A stretch of DNA of 64,000 bases from Blastomonas sp. (GCF_030373265.1 NZ_JAUCZC010000018.1:1-64000); one strand, 5' to 3'. Positions 28,392 through 36,903 are shown, counted from the first letter of the stretch. Numbers and translations: made by a program. The notes: generated by a model from the letters alone, not told the origin.

Positions 28392-30548
28392 TCATTCGGC
28401 AGCAATGGCATCGGCACCCCCGTGACCCTCGCAGGTGTCTTCCACCTCGCCATCAAAATCATTGGCGAGCCCTGCGGGCAGAGCGCCGGTGCCATCGTCG
28501 TTCGCAGCGCCATGCGACGGCGGTTCCGCCTCGCCCGGAGTACGCATCGGCTCGGGCAGCCAGTTCGTCTCCTCAAGCAGCCGCTCGGCTTCGTGTGCCA
28601 TATCGGCCTTTTTCAGATGGTCGATCATGCCAGCAAACTGCTCGCCGCGCGCTTCGGTCACATCGGCCAGGATGCGCGGCTTTGTCACACCGCGAAAATA
28701 GCCTTCGACCGTCGGGCGCCAGCCTGCTGCGATAACATCGAGCTCCACCGCCCGGGCGATGACATGCGCGTGCGCGATGCGGCGCTCGATGCTGCGCCGG
28801 GATATCCGGCCATTGTCATATTTGGGCACGATCTCTGCCTGGGCGTTGAGTCCGAGCGATGCGCAATGCGCAAACAGGCTGGCCTGATCATCTGCTTCGA
28901 GTGCCAGCAGCGCTTCCCACAGTTCGGTGTCGTCCTGGGGCAGACGCCCGGTCCAGTCTGCATGGCGCTCCGCGATCGCACGCGCGGGCGCACTGTCGCG
29001 CAAGCCGTCGGGCGGATTGCTGAAGTGCACTGGGTGAAGCGTCAGCTGCAGGCAACTTTCATGGCTGAAGCTGTAGAAAGCCGACAGCACCATCGCGTGC
29101 AGGACTGCTGCAAAGGCGGTCGCGGGGTCTTGCGCAAAGGCATCCTGCAAGGCCAGCGTGCGCCAGGCCGTCAGGTCGGAGACCAGCCTGTCGGGAAGCG
29201 GCTTGAGGCCGCCTTCTTCTTCGACATCGCCGTTGGGGTCATCACCTCCGGGAAGCGAAGTCCGTTCGGTCCCACCACGCCCGAGGTCTGTACTCCGTAC
29301 CGCAGCGCTGCCAGACCCGGAAGACCCCAGCACTTCCGCATCATCGGCAGATGGGTCCGCAGCTTCATCTTCGGGCCGCACCAGCCCGCGTTCGACCCGC
29401 AGGGACCCATCGGCATCGATGGACACAAATGCGCCAGCCCATGCCATATCGTCAGGATCGAAGATCGTCGGCCGATCGACCAGCGCGCCGATCTCGGCTT
29501 CAACGGCATCAATGCTGGCATCGACCTCCTGCGGAATCTCGGCAGCATCCGACCATACCGCCGACAACTCGTCCGCCTGCGCTTCAAGCGCTGCAAGCCG
29601 TGCAGCTTCCTCAGGCGTTATCGGGGTTTCCATTCCGGAAATCCTTCGCATCCCGGATGTGGCATTCCAAGGCAGGTCGATGGCGGTGGCAACCCATTTC
29701 CAGCCCTCCGCTGAAATGCGTTCCGCATCCTTGGCCAACTTTTCATCGACCAGCCGATCAAGCAGCGCGACATCGGTCAGCCAGCCGCCATCATCGGGCT
29801 CGAACAGGTCACGCACGACGCTGCCGCCCGCAGCAACATAGGCCGCTTCCGTGACATAGCGCACGCGCTTGTCGGCGACGCGCACCGTGTTTTCGGTCAG
29901 CTTGTGACGGATATAGCCAGCCGAGCGGTTGTAGCCGTGCGCGAGCAGTTCCCAGACCTGCTCCTGCCGCTCGTGATCGTCGCTGACGGTGAACGCCATC
30001 AGTTGGTCGAGGGTCATGCCGTCCTCGGCATAGATCTCGTGCAGTTTAGGCGAAACCGCAGCGAGCTTCAGACGCTGCCGAACGACTGCAGGCGTGGTCA
30101 TGAAATGGGCTGCGATCGCCTCGACCTGCTGCCCGCTGTCGACAAGGCTGAGCATTGCACGAAATTGGTCGAGCGGGTGCAGCGGCTCGCGCATGGCGTT
30201 TTCTGCAAGGCTGTCTTCTTCAGCGAGGATATCGGCGGACGCCTGCTGGACAATGCAGGGAACAGGAGCGGTCTTGGCGAGCCGCTTATGCTTCACCAGC
30301 AGCTCGAGCGCGCGATAGCGCCGCCCGCCCGCCGGGATTTCGAACATGCCGGTCTCGGCGCCGTCCGCGTCAGGCACTGGCCGCACATTGAGGCTCTGCA
30401 ACAGGCCGCGCCGCGCGATGTCTTCGGCAAGTTCGGCAATCGACAGTCCGCATTTTATCTGGCGGACATTGGACTGGGACAACACAAGCCGGTCGAATGG
30501 GATATCGCGCGAAGGGCTGAGGGTGATTGTGGCTTTTGATCTGGCCAT
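28392..30548 (-). CDS. ParB/RepB/Spo0J family partition-like protein
   Basis: This 718-residue protein has an N-terminal ParB/sulfiredoxin-like nuclease fold (DIPFDRLVLSQSNVRQIKCGLSIAELAEDIARRGLLQSLNVRP, then the GGRRYRALELL and ENAMREPLHPLDQFRAM motifs). A central HTH (IAAHFMTTPAVVRQRLKLAAVSPKLHEIYAEDGMTLDQLMAF) and a long, partly acidic C-terminal region follow. ATG 30548 (MARSKATITL) has GGAG at 8-base spacing; an ATG two codons earlier is too close to it. The protein is much larger than chromosomal ParB (about 300 residues) and has no ParA partner here. It matches the big ParB-like proteins of plasmids/ICEs that travel with ArdC and strawberry-notch genes, so it may be a DNA-binding regulator rather than a segregation protein. 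Confidence 0.88.
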   Translation of the reverse strand: MARSKATITLSPSRDIPFDRLVLSQSNVRQIKCGLSIAELAEDIARRGLLQSLNVRPVPDADGAETGMFEIPAGGRRYRALELLVKHKRLAKTAPVPCIVQQASADILAEEDSLAENAMREPLHPLDQFRAMLSLVDSGQQVEAIAAHFMTTPAVVRQRLKLAAVSPKLHEIYAEDGMTLDQLMAFTVSDDHERQEQVWELLAHGYNRSAGYIRHKLTENTVRVADKRVRYVTEAAYVAAGGSVVRDLFEPDDGGWLTDVALLDRLVDEKLAKDAERISAEGWKWVATAIDLPWNATSGMRRISGMETPITPEEAARLAALEAQADELSAVWSDAAEIPQEVDASIDAVEAEIGALVDRPTIFDPDDMAWAGAFVSIDADGSLRVERGLVRPEDEAADPSADDAEVLGSSGSGSAAVRSTDLGRGGTERTSLPGGDDPNGDVEEEGGLKPLPDRLVSDLTAWRTLALQDAFAQDPATAFAAVLHAMVLSAFYSFSHESCLQLTLHPVHFSNPPDGLRDSAPARAIAERHADWTGRLPQDDTELWEALLALEADDQASLFAHCASLGLNAQAEIVPKYDNGRISRRSIERRIAHAHVIARAVELDVIAAGWRPTVEGYFRGVTKPRILADVTEARGEQFAGMIDHLKKADMAHEAERLLEETNWLPEPMRTPGEAEPPSHGAANDDGTGALPAGLANDFDGEVEDTCEGHGGADAIAAE

Positions 30549-30640
30549 GGCCATTCTCCATGACGGGCCGCCGAGAGACTCCCTCCCGGCTTTCAAACCC
30601 GTCACATGACCCTGTCCACCCTCTTCCTCTCTTGGCTGAA
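30549..30640 (-). promoter_or_regulatory. Conserved 5' leader of the ParB-like gene
   Basis: The 90 bases before the ATG are related to the ardC leader: a GTGACGG block, a GAA(A/G)GC(C)GG purine-rich block, then CCGTC(N)xGGAGA just before the start. Read in frame, both give similar pseudo-peptides, confirming base-level similarity. A structured leader RNA shared by element genes is possible; the comparison was made by eye. Confidence 0.45.
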
Positions 30641-30733
30641 GCCTGCGCCAGCGACCACCGGCTTGTGCAACGCTGGCGGCGCCTGCTGGTACAGGCGCGC
30701 TTGCCAGGGCAACCGCAACGCATTCCCATCCCG

Positions 30734-31144
30734 TCAGCGGTCTTGCTGCCGAGCGCGCAGCGCACTGGCAGCCATGGCCAGCTTGCCTCGCGCTGTCACG
30801 ATGGCTCCGCATTGGCGAGCGGCATACGTGTAAACCGAGAGGGGAAGGACGGGTTCGAAGACAATATCGCGCTCGATACCCAGTTCCAGTGGCAGCCGGA
30901 TCGCCTCCAGCTCGAACAAGGCGAACCTGCCGAGTTCGGGGCAGCCGAACCCGAGGTCGGCAAGCCCGAACAATATGCCATCCTCATCCAGTTCGGTGGC
31001 GAGCCAGCTGACTGATCCTAAAGGATTGAAGAACCGCACCACAGGTAGCGGATCGGGTTCGGGTATGCATTGTGCCAAGGCAGCAGCCCTTTGCCGGGCG
31101 TTGCGCTGCAGCCGTGCTGCGAGCTTCTTTGTCAGCAGTTTCAT
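30734..31144 (-). CDS. DUF2958 family protein
   Basis: This 136-residue protein matches the DUF2958 pattern: VVRFFNPLGSVSWLATELDEDGILFGLADLGFGCPELGRFALFELE. Members are small soluble proteins found almost exclusively beside ArdC-type antirestriction genes on plasmids and integrative elements. The start ATG (31144) overlaps the stop of ardC by 4 bases, so the two are translationally coupled. The function is unknown; a role in anti-defence or early element establishment fits the context. Confidence 0.88.
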   Translation of the reverse strand: MKLLTKKLAARLQRNARQRAAALAQCIPEPDPLPVVRFFNPLGSVSWLATELDEDGILFGLADLGFGCPELGRFALFELEAIRLPLELGIERDIVFEPVLPLSVYTYAARQCGAIVTARGKLAMAASALRARQQDR

Positions 31145-32130
31145 GCCGCTGCCCTCCTTATCGCAACAGACGAGCTGTCCAGCGGACAGACAGGCGCATC
31201 AGCCGTGGCTGAGGTGAGCGGCAGGTCACGCTGAAAGGCGAGCAGATAATCCGCCGCTTTGGATGCGGCGCTGGCTGCGCGCAGGATGGCGCGATGGTCC
31301 TCGCGAAGGATCGCAAGCCATGATCCGATGTAATCGGCGTGCCGCACCGTGGGGGCAATGCCAAGCGCGGCGCAGACGAAAGCTCCCGCCATTTCTGCGA
31401 CGAGCTCTTCGCGCCCGTAAGTCACTGAACCGAAAGCACCGCTCTGGTCGCGGTTCAGCCGCGAGCTGTGGCCGGCCCAATGAGCCAGTTCATGAAAGGC
31501 TGTGCGATACCAGTTAATGGGTTCGTGAAAGGCCTCCGGCCGTGGCACTGCAACAAAGTCATGGGTCGGACTGTAATAGGCCTCAGGACCGCTGATCCGG
31601 AAATCTGCACCGGTCGCATCGATCAGCGCCTGCGCAGTTGGCAGGATGAACCCATCGGGAACGGGCTCTGGACTCGCCTGGATGGCGTCGGGCAGGCCCT
31701 CGCACTGATCGACGGAAAACACGGTGAAGAACTTCAGAAAGGAAAAGCCCTTATCTGACGATGCCTCGCGATCATCGGATCGCTCTCGCCGATCGTCCGG
31801 AGCAATGCGGCGGGTATAGACGATCGGAGTGCCGCGCTCGCCGCGCCGCACCGTCCCGCCAAGGGCTGTTGCTTGCCGAAAGGTCAGGAATCCATGGCCG
31901 GTGAAGCCGCGTGAGGTAACTGCGTGCCATAATGTAAGAATGTTGACGCCGCTGTAGCGCCGCTGGCTTGCGGCATTGAAAGGCAGGCCGATCCCGGCAT
32001 GGCTGTTATCCCATGGCTGGACCCAGGGCACCCGGCCCGCCTCAAGCTCAGCCAGGATCTGGTCGGTCACCTTGCGGTAGACATCCGGGCGCGGTGTCGC
32101 ACCGGAGGTGGATCGATAGGTTTTACGCAT
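31141..32130 (-). CDS. ardC: ArdC family antirestriction protein (ssDNA-binding, zincin-like)
   Basis: This 329-residue protein has an N-terminal ssDNA-binding ArdC domain (DVYRKVTDQILAELEAGRVPWVQPWDNS and FNAASQRRYSGVNILTLW, then GFLTFRQATALGGTVRRGERGTPIVY). A C-terminal zinc-metallopeptidase-like domain carries the HExxH motif in TAFHELAHWAGHSSRLNRD and a downstream Glu in YGREELVAEMAGAF. ATG 32130 has GGAG seven bases upstream; the track start at 32250 is in the leader. ArdC proteins protect entering single-stranded plasmid DNA from host restriction, consistent with a conjugative origin of the island. It is coupled to the DUF2958 gene. Confidence 0.93.
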   Translation of the reverse strand: MRKTYRSTSGATPRPDVYRKVTDQILAELEAGRVPWVQPWDNSHAGIGLPFNAASQRRYSGVNILTLWHAVTSRGFTGHGFLTFRQATALGGTVRRGERGTPIVYTRRIAPDDRRERSDDREASSDKGFSFLKFFTVFSVDQCEGLPDAIQASPEPVPDGFILPTAQALIDATGADFRISGPEAYYSPTHDFVAVPRPEAFHEPINWYRTAFHELAHWAGHSSRLNRDQSGAFGSVTYGREELVAEMAGAFVCAALGIAPTVRHADYIGSWLAILREDHRAILRAASAASKAADYLLAFQRDLPLTSATADAPVCPLDSSSVAIRRAAA

Positions 32131-32215
32131 GGCAGGTCTCCGCGACGGATGGCCAGCGAACCTCTCGCCTGCCTTCACTCCGTCACGGGACCCCGGCCCT
32201 TCTCTTCCTCCCTGC
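32131..32215 (-). promoter_or_regulatory. Conserved 5' leader of ardC
   Basis: The leader contains GTGACGGAGTGAAGGCAGG, GAGAGG and CCGTCGCGGAGA before the ATG. It is clearly related to the leader of the ParB-like gene and more distantly to those of the DUF2493 and strawberry-notch genes. It resembles in position the described radC RNA motif, which precedes antirestriction and DNA-repair genes; that link is a hypothesis. Confidence 0.45.
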
Positions 32216-32638
32216 CGAAAGGCAGCTGTCCTGCCTGGCACCAGCGGCACCTGGCAGGATCAGCGAGCGGCTCGCGGCAATTCGCAGCGCAAACCAGCAG
32301 CCTGCAAGGTCAGCGCCTTGCGGCGACCGAAGTGGGTCAGACACGTCGATCCCGTTCGTTGCCGCTATCCGGACTGGCGCAGCAGAATAGAACCGGATCC
32401 GGAGCCGATTCTTCGGCACGAGGACTTTATCATGCAGAATCAGGGTGCTAGGTTACACACGTGGTCGCCATCGTTCGAAATCGAGCCGCAGCCAGAGCCC
32501 GCATACCGATGGCCTGCAAAGGACATAAGTGCATCCAGCCGTTCGGCGATTCCGGAAAGGAACCGGAAATCGGCGATCTGAAGGAGTGGCCAGCAGGGTC
32601 GACGGGTCGGAAACGCGCCTGCTGCCGGGCTTTAGAAC
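32216..32638. other. Intergenic stretch between ardC and luxR
   Basis: About 420 bp between divergent genes, marking the boundary between the plasmid-like block (minus) and the quorum-sensing/lasso cargo (plus). It holds the first copy of the cargo-flanking direct repeat (32381-32403) and presumably the luxR promoter. No ORF with family features was seen. Confidence 0.5.
32381..32403. repeat. Direct repeat copy 1 flanking the quorum-sensing/lasso cargo
   Basis: The 23 bases begin AGCAGAATAG and contain AGAACCGGATCCGGA. They recur at 45590-45613 in the same orientation, differing only by one extra T. The core CCGGATCCGG is palindromic. The two copies bracket luxR through the lasso precursor gene. 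Confidence 0.65.
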
Positions 32639-33391
32639 GTGAACCAATGGCATCTGACACAAGACCTGTCGCTCGAGATATCCAGCGCGACGGATGAGTT
32701 GCATCTTTTTGGTGCGCTTGAAAAAGCGGCGGCGCGAATGAATTTCGATCATTTCGCGCTAGCCTATGACCGCAGGGGGCTTTCGGAACCCGGCAATTTG
32801 CTTGTGCACAATTATCCGGAAAGCTGGGCGACGGTCTACAAGGGGTTTGATCTTAGCAAGGCGGACCCTGTTCGCCGGGCCGGGGAGCGCGCGCTGACGG
32901 GCTTCAGCTGGCAGCAGATCGAGCATTATGTTCCGCTGACGGCCGCAGACCGGCAAATGCTATCCGTTGGCCGTGAAAACGGTCTGGCCGACGGCTATAC
33001 TGTGCCAAGACATCTGGTCGGCGAGGCCAGCGGCAGCTGTACGTTCGTCATCAGCCAGGATCGCGATCTGCCGCAGCATTTCCTCCATACTGCCGAGATC
33101 GTCGGCGCAACGGCGCTTGCCACCGCCCGCCGCATCAGCGGTGCCAAGCAGGTAGAGCCCAGGCCGGTGCTGAGCGAACGACAGCGCGAATGCGTATTGT
33201 GGTCGGCGCGGGGCAAGACAGCCGGCGAAATCGCCGCGATCCTGGGGATCAGCGAGGAAACGGTAGTCCAGCACCTCAAGAATGCGCGCGAGCGGTACGA
33301 TGTCCATGGCCGGCAGATGCTGATCCTGTGCGCGCTGTTCGACGGGCTCATCGGGTTCTCGGATATCTTCGACTGGTGGAATCCAAACTGA
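32639..33391 (+). CDS. LuxR family acyl-homoserine-lactone-responsive regulator
   Basis: This 250-residue protein has an N-terminal autoinducer-binding domain (about 20-165) with the conserved ligand-pocket residues in order: Trp and Tyr in SWATVYKGFDLSKADPV, the Asp-Pro pair, and Trp in GFSWQQIEHY. The C-terminal LuxR HTH (about 180-240) reads LSERQRECVLWSARGKTAGEIAAILGISEETVVQHLKNARERYDVHGRQ. The start is GTG at 32639; no in-frame ATG gives a full domain. It lies 549 bp upstream of and codirectional with luxI, so it is the cognate receptor of the AHL made next door. Neighbouring lasso genes are candidate targets, by inference only. Confidence 0.93.
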   Translation: MNQWHLTQDLSLEISSATDELHLFGALEKAAARMNFDHFALAYDRRGLSEPGNLLVHNYPESWATVYKGFDLSKADPVRRAGERALTGFSWQQIEHYVPLTAADRQMLSVGRENGLADGYTVPRHLVGEASGSCTFVISQDRDLPQHFLHTAEIVGATALATARRISGAKQVEPRPVLSERQRECVLWSARGKTAGEIAAILGISEETVVQHLKNARERYDVHGRQMLILCALFDGLIGFSDIFDWWNPN

Positions 33392-33940
33392 AGGATTTGA
33401 GACATGAGACGCTCTGCAAGGTTTGTTCATCCTATCAGGCGCTCAATTCTGTGCAAAAGCTTGAGGCGAAGGGTCGCGGGGCGGGGAACCCGGCGAAGGC
33501 AATCGCTGCTTACGGAGCGACCCAGAAGATTGAAACTGGGTCGTCACCGGACACGGTCGCAGCCTTGACCTGCTTACCCTCCTTCGGACACCTCCAGGAA
33601 CATCCGGACAAGCTCGATGTCGATGTAGTAGGTCGGCGCTAACATGACACTTTCAACGTGTTAATGAACCTCCGATCATTTTAACACGATAGGGCGCCCA
33701 TTTCAGCGCAATGCCGGTCGCGCGTACGCGAAAATTTGGTTTGATGGGCGTCGCACGACGGAAGCGCCCAAGATAGCACCCACCAGAGCAAGGCCTTTCG
33801 GGCGCGCGTGATCACTCATCCCCAGAGCATCTATAACGGTGACGATATGGGGGCGGCTTAACCCATCCCCTGATCTTGGTATACCGCCCAAATACCGATC
33901 GTGGTCTGGTTTGCAGAACAACAGTTCTGGGAAAACAACC
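33392..33940. other. 549-bp region between luxR and luxI with several dyad symmetries
   Basis: No convincing gene is present. It holds an 8-bp dyad CGACCCAG/CTGGGTCG (33518-33543), an 8-bp dyad CGTGTTAA/TTAACACG with a 16-base spacer (33657-33688), and a lux-box-sized dyad just before luxI. Very short minus-strand ORFs of 23 and 37 codons exist here without recognisable features. The length suggests a separate luxI promoter. Confidence 0.5.
33914..33929. promoter_or_regulatory. Candidate lux-box-like dyad before luxI
   Basis: CAGAACAACAGTTCTG has perfect 6-bp arms and a 4-base centre. It ends 11 bases before the luxI ATG. The position overlaps the expected ribosome site, so it may act as an RNA element or repressor site rather than a classical activating lux box. 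Confidence 0.35.
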
Positions 33941-34564
33941 ATGATCAACGCCATAGCCCGTCTGGAAATTGCGGAAAGCAACTTGGCCATGCGCGCCATG
34001 TTCGCGGCCCGCAAGCAGGTCTTTGTAGACCTTCTGAAATGGGACTTGCCGGTCCTCGAGGGTCAGTTCGAGATCGACCAGTTCGATACCCCCGACGCCC
34101 GCTACCTGATCCTGCTTGGCGCAGACAGGCAGCATCGCGCCTCGGCCCGCCTCCTTCCCACCGCAGGGCCGCATATCCTGGGCGATCTGTATCCCCATTT
34201 GTGCGAGGGCGACGTCCCGCGAGGTCCTCGCATTCTCGAAATCTCGCGCTTCTGCCTCGACCGGAACCAGGATGCTGCGTCGCGTCTGTCGGCCCGCAAT
34301 CAGCTCGTGACCGCGCTGGTTGATCACGCGATCCATGAGCGCATCGACTGTTATACCGGTGTTGCCGAGCTCGGCTGGCTCGCACAGATCCTCCGCTTCG
34401 GCTGGCAGTGCGAGCCGCTCGGGGAGCCGCACGGCAATACAGGGTCGAAAATCGGGGCCCTGCGCATCCAGATCGATGACCAGACACGGGCCAGGCTCGA
34501 GCGCACTGGCATCTATACCCCGTTATCGCTGCAGCTTGTCGAAAGCCGGGAGTCGGTCGCATGA
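33941..34564 (+). CDS. LuxI family acyl-homoserine-lactone synthase
   Basis: This 207-residue protein has the family's conserved residues: Arg and Phe-rich start ARKQVFVDLLKWDLP, Asp residues in GQFEIDQFDTPDARYLILL, and the Arg/Glu site in SARLLPT and GPRILEISRFCLD. It makes an acyl-HSL from SAM and an acyl donor in the cytoplasm. ATG 33941 is chosen over the track start at 33839, since MINAIARLEIAESN precedes the conserved core by the usual distance. It overlaps phyH by 4 bases (ATGA). Acyl-chain length cannot be predicted from this sequence. Confidence 0.94.
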   Translation: MINAIARLEIAESNLAMRAMFAARKQVFVDLLKWDLPVLEGQFEIDQFDTPDARYLILLGADRQHRASARLLPTAGPHILGDLYPHLCEGDVPRGPRILEISRFCLDRNQDAASRLSARNQLVTALVDHAIHERIDCYTGVAELGWLAQILRFGWQCEPLGEPHGNTGSKIGALRIQIDDQTRARLERTGIYTPLSLQLVESRESVA

Positions 34565-35424
34565 ACGCGATGTCGTCCGAAAAGCTAGCCAGTGCGCTGC
34601 TCGATAGAGGCTTTTGCATCGTGCCTGATGTCGTGCCGCGCGCCACCATCGAGGCACTTGCCAGCGATCTCGACCCGGTGTTTGCGGCGACGCCCTTTGG
34701 CCAGGGCAGCTTTTATGGCTACCGAACCAAACGCTTTGGCGGCCTGCTCAAGCTATCGATGCATTCGCATGCACTGGTGCTGGAAAACACCATATTGGCG
34801 GCAGTAAATTCCATCCTTGGCGATGCCTGCGATCGCATCCAGGTCAATGTCGCCCAAGCCATCGAGATCCACCCCGGAGAACGGCGTCAGTTCCCTCACC
34901 GAGACCATGATATGTGGAACGGCGCAAAGGGAGCGCACGAATATCTCGTCAACGTAATCTGGCCACTTACCCCTTTCACTGCAGCCAATGGTGCCACGCA
35001 CATCTATCCCGATAGCCACGGTGCAGACGGCATGGCCCGGCAGGATCTGAGCGAACCGGCTATCGCAGAGTGCGACCCCGGAGCCGCAATCTGTTTCCTG
35101 GGCTCGACCGCGCACGGAGCAGGCGCAAATGTCACCAGCGAGGTCAGGCGCGGGATCGTCATCGGGTACAGCCTGGGCTGGCTGAAGCCCTATGAGAATC
35201 TCTGGCTTGCCTATCCCCCATCGGTAGCCCGGACTTTTCCTCCAGACCTTGCGGCACTGGCAGGCTATGTCCAGCACCGTCCCAACCTGGGCAATTACGA
35301 GGGCCAATGCCCATCCGTTCTTCTCGACGATGTCGTGCCGGAGCATCTCGGTGCCGTCGACGCCCTGCGTCCCGATCAGGAAACGATGCTGGCTGCGTTC
35401 GCCGAGCAGGAGCGGATAAGCTAG
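34561..35424 (+). CDS. Phytanoyl-CoA dioxygenase (PhyH) family protein coupled to luxI
   Basis: This 287-residue protein has a non-haem Fe(II)/2-oxoglutarate oxygenase fold with the iron triad HxD (FPHRDHDMW, about residue 115) and a distal His (FLGSTAHGAGANVTSEVRRGIVIGY), with the 2-oxoglutarate-binding Arg just after. A phyH gene directly downstream of luxI is a recurring arrangement in sphingomonads, suggesting it modifies the acyl-HSL, for example by hydroxylating the chain. That function has been proposed from context and is not proven by sequence. The start overlaps the luxI stop, and the stop overlaps the next GTG start, giving a tight luxI-phyH-gntR operon. Confidence 0.9.
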   Translation: MNAMSSEKLASALLDRGFCIVPDVVPRATIEALASDLDPVFAATPFGQGSFYGYRTKRFGGLLKLSMHSHALVLENTILAAVNSILGDACDRIQVNVAQAIEIHPGERRQFPHRDHDMWNGAKGAHEYLVNVIWPLTPFTAANGATHIYPDSHGADGMARQDLSEPAIAECDPGAAICFLGSTAHGAGANVTSEVRRGIVIGYSLGWLKPYENLWLAYPPSVARTFPPDLAALAGYVQHRPNLGNYEGQCPSVLLDDVVPEHLGAVDALRPDQETMLAAFAEQERIS

Positions 35425-36017
35425 TGAGCCCGGCGCATGTCATCGAACCGACCTATGAAGCGATCAAGCGCCGATTGATGCATGGCCACTGGCCGCAGGG
35501 AACGCGGCTGGAGGCTGCAAGGATTGCAGACCTGCTGCATGTCAGCATCACACCTGTGCGCGACAGCCTGTACCGGCTGACGGGCGAACGGATGGTCGAC
35601 TTTACGCATGGCGTGGGATTTCATGCTCCGCGGATGACCGAAGGCGATTTGCGCAGCATGCTGGAGCTGCATCTTGTGCTGATGCTGGCAGCGCTGGCGA
35701 CGCAAGTGCGCGGTTCAATCACGCCAGTGGGCCGGTTGGACGAAGGATCGGACGGATTTGGTACGCTGTTCCTTTCGATCGCCCGGCGCTCGGGCAATGG
35801 GGAGCTTGCAAGCTGCATTGCTGGCCTCGGTGCCCGGCTCCATATCGCCCGTCTCGCCGACGCCGAGATACTCGGCGACACGACTGACGAACTCAGCGAT
35901 CTTGAAGCGGCCTATGCCAACGACCCAGCCCACCCCGAAGTCCGAGCGCTGTTGCTGCGTTACCATGAACGGCGCGCGCAAGACGCTGCTGCCTATATCC
36001 GGCATATCACTGCCTGA
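35424..36017 (+). CDS. GntR family transcriptional regulator
   Basis: This 197-residue protein has an N-terminal winged HTH of GntR type (PTYEAIKRRLMHGHWPQGTRLEAARIADLLHVSITPVRDSLYRLTGERMVDFTHGVGFHAPRMTEGDLRSMLELH). A short helical C-terminal domain resembling FCD follows, but without an obvious full metal-binding His set. The GTG start at 35424 shares a base with the phyH stop (TAGTG), so it is the third gene of the luxI operon. The track start at 35307 lies inside phyH. It may tune this operon or the adjacent lasso genes; no operator was identified. Confidence 0.85.
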   Translation: MSPAHVIEPTYEAIKRRLMHGHWPQGTRLEAARIADLLHVSITPVRDSLYRLTGERMVDFTHGVGFHAPRMTEGDLRSMLELHLVLMLAALATQVRGSITPVGRLDEGSDGFGTLFLSIARRSGNGELASCIAGLGARLHIARLADAEILGDTTDELSDLEAAYANDPAHPEVRALLLRYHERRAQDAAAYIRHITA

Positions 36018-36273
36018 ACACCGCGCACGCCCGCCAAAACGTGAGTACAACTGTGCGGAGGACTTTTCCTTGTCATTGCAATGTCATCCTGACATCATTG
36101 GCATGCACGGGGCAGATCTGGCAGCCCGGTGCGGGATATTCCGCCAGGCATTATGAGCGCCTGTCCATTCAGGGACGGGCGGCCGGTACGGACCACGTGA
36201 CCTTCTACAAGTCACCGAACGTCGGCGCAGCACTGGATGATGGACAGACTGGCTTTGCCCGGCCTGTTGATCT

Positions 36274-36903
36274 GTGCCGTGCGGGTACTGCTGCGTGTCT
36301 TCGCCAAAATGGAAAAGCCTTTCTTCTGAACGTCACCCGTTCTCGGTGTCATCGGCATGCCACGCCCATCCGGACGACCGTCCGGTTCAAAGCGAACCAG
36401 CATCGCGCGAGACAAGTGATCTAGACGCAGCGTTTCGGGAACATGCCGCAGCGCTGCTCCAGTTTCTGCGTCGCAAGGCGAGCCCGCAGGAAGCGCCCGA
36501 TCTGGTGCAGGAGGTGTTCGCAAGGGCAGCAGGCAGCGCCCAGAGGCACAGCTTGGTCAACCCCGGCGGCTTTCTCCGTCGCATCGCCCAGAACCTGCTG
36601 ATCGACCGATCGCGCAAGGTTCATCGGCATGGGGCGCCTGAGGTGTCGTTCTGCGAAGAACGGGATTTTGCCGCGCCCCCACAGCAGGAATGGAGCATGG
36701 AAGCGGCTGATCTGATGAGTTTGTACGAAGCAGCCGTGGATTCGATGTCACCCAGAACGCGCGAGGTTTTTCTGATGCACCGGGTCGACGAACTGACCTA
36801 TCGGGAGATACACGAGCATCTGGGAATCAGCGTTGCAACGGTGGAATATCACATGATGAAGGCGCTCGCGCATATCGCGCAGGCCGTGGACTATACACGA
36901 TGA
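36274..36903 (+). CDS. FecI-like ECF sigma factor for the lasso uptake genes
   Basis: Core residues match ECF sigma factors: region 2 (AFREHAAALLQFLRRKASPQEAPDLVQEVFARAAG, then NPGGFLRRIAQNLLIDRSRK) and region 4 (MSPRTREVFLMHRVDELTYREIHEHLGISVATVEYHMMKALAHIA). No ATG lies in frame upstream of the domain; the start could be GTG at 36274, 36295 or 36346, none with a good ribosome site, so the first about 50 residues are uncertain. The stop overlaps fecR by 4 bases. In FecIRA systems the sigma factor is released when the outer-membrane receptor binds its ligand; here the receptor, isopeptidase and possibly the lasso operon are likely targets. Confidence 0.88.
   Translation: MPCGYCCVSSPKWKSLSSERHPFSVSSACHAHPDDRPVQSEPASRETSDLDAAFREHAAALLQFLRRKASPQEAPDLVQEVFARAAGSAQRHSLVNPGGFLRRIAQNLLIDRSRKVHRHGAPEVSFCEERDFAAPPQQEWSMEAADLMSLYEAAVDSMSPRTREVFLMHRVDELTYREIHEHLGISVATVEYHMMKALAHIAQAVDYTR

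Noticed and set aside
33703-34014. 103-residue minus-strand ORF between luxR and luxI as a possible QS modulator
   Set aside because: Most of it is antisense to luxI and no known anti-activator features are present; kept only as a remark about the gap.
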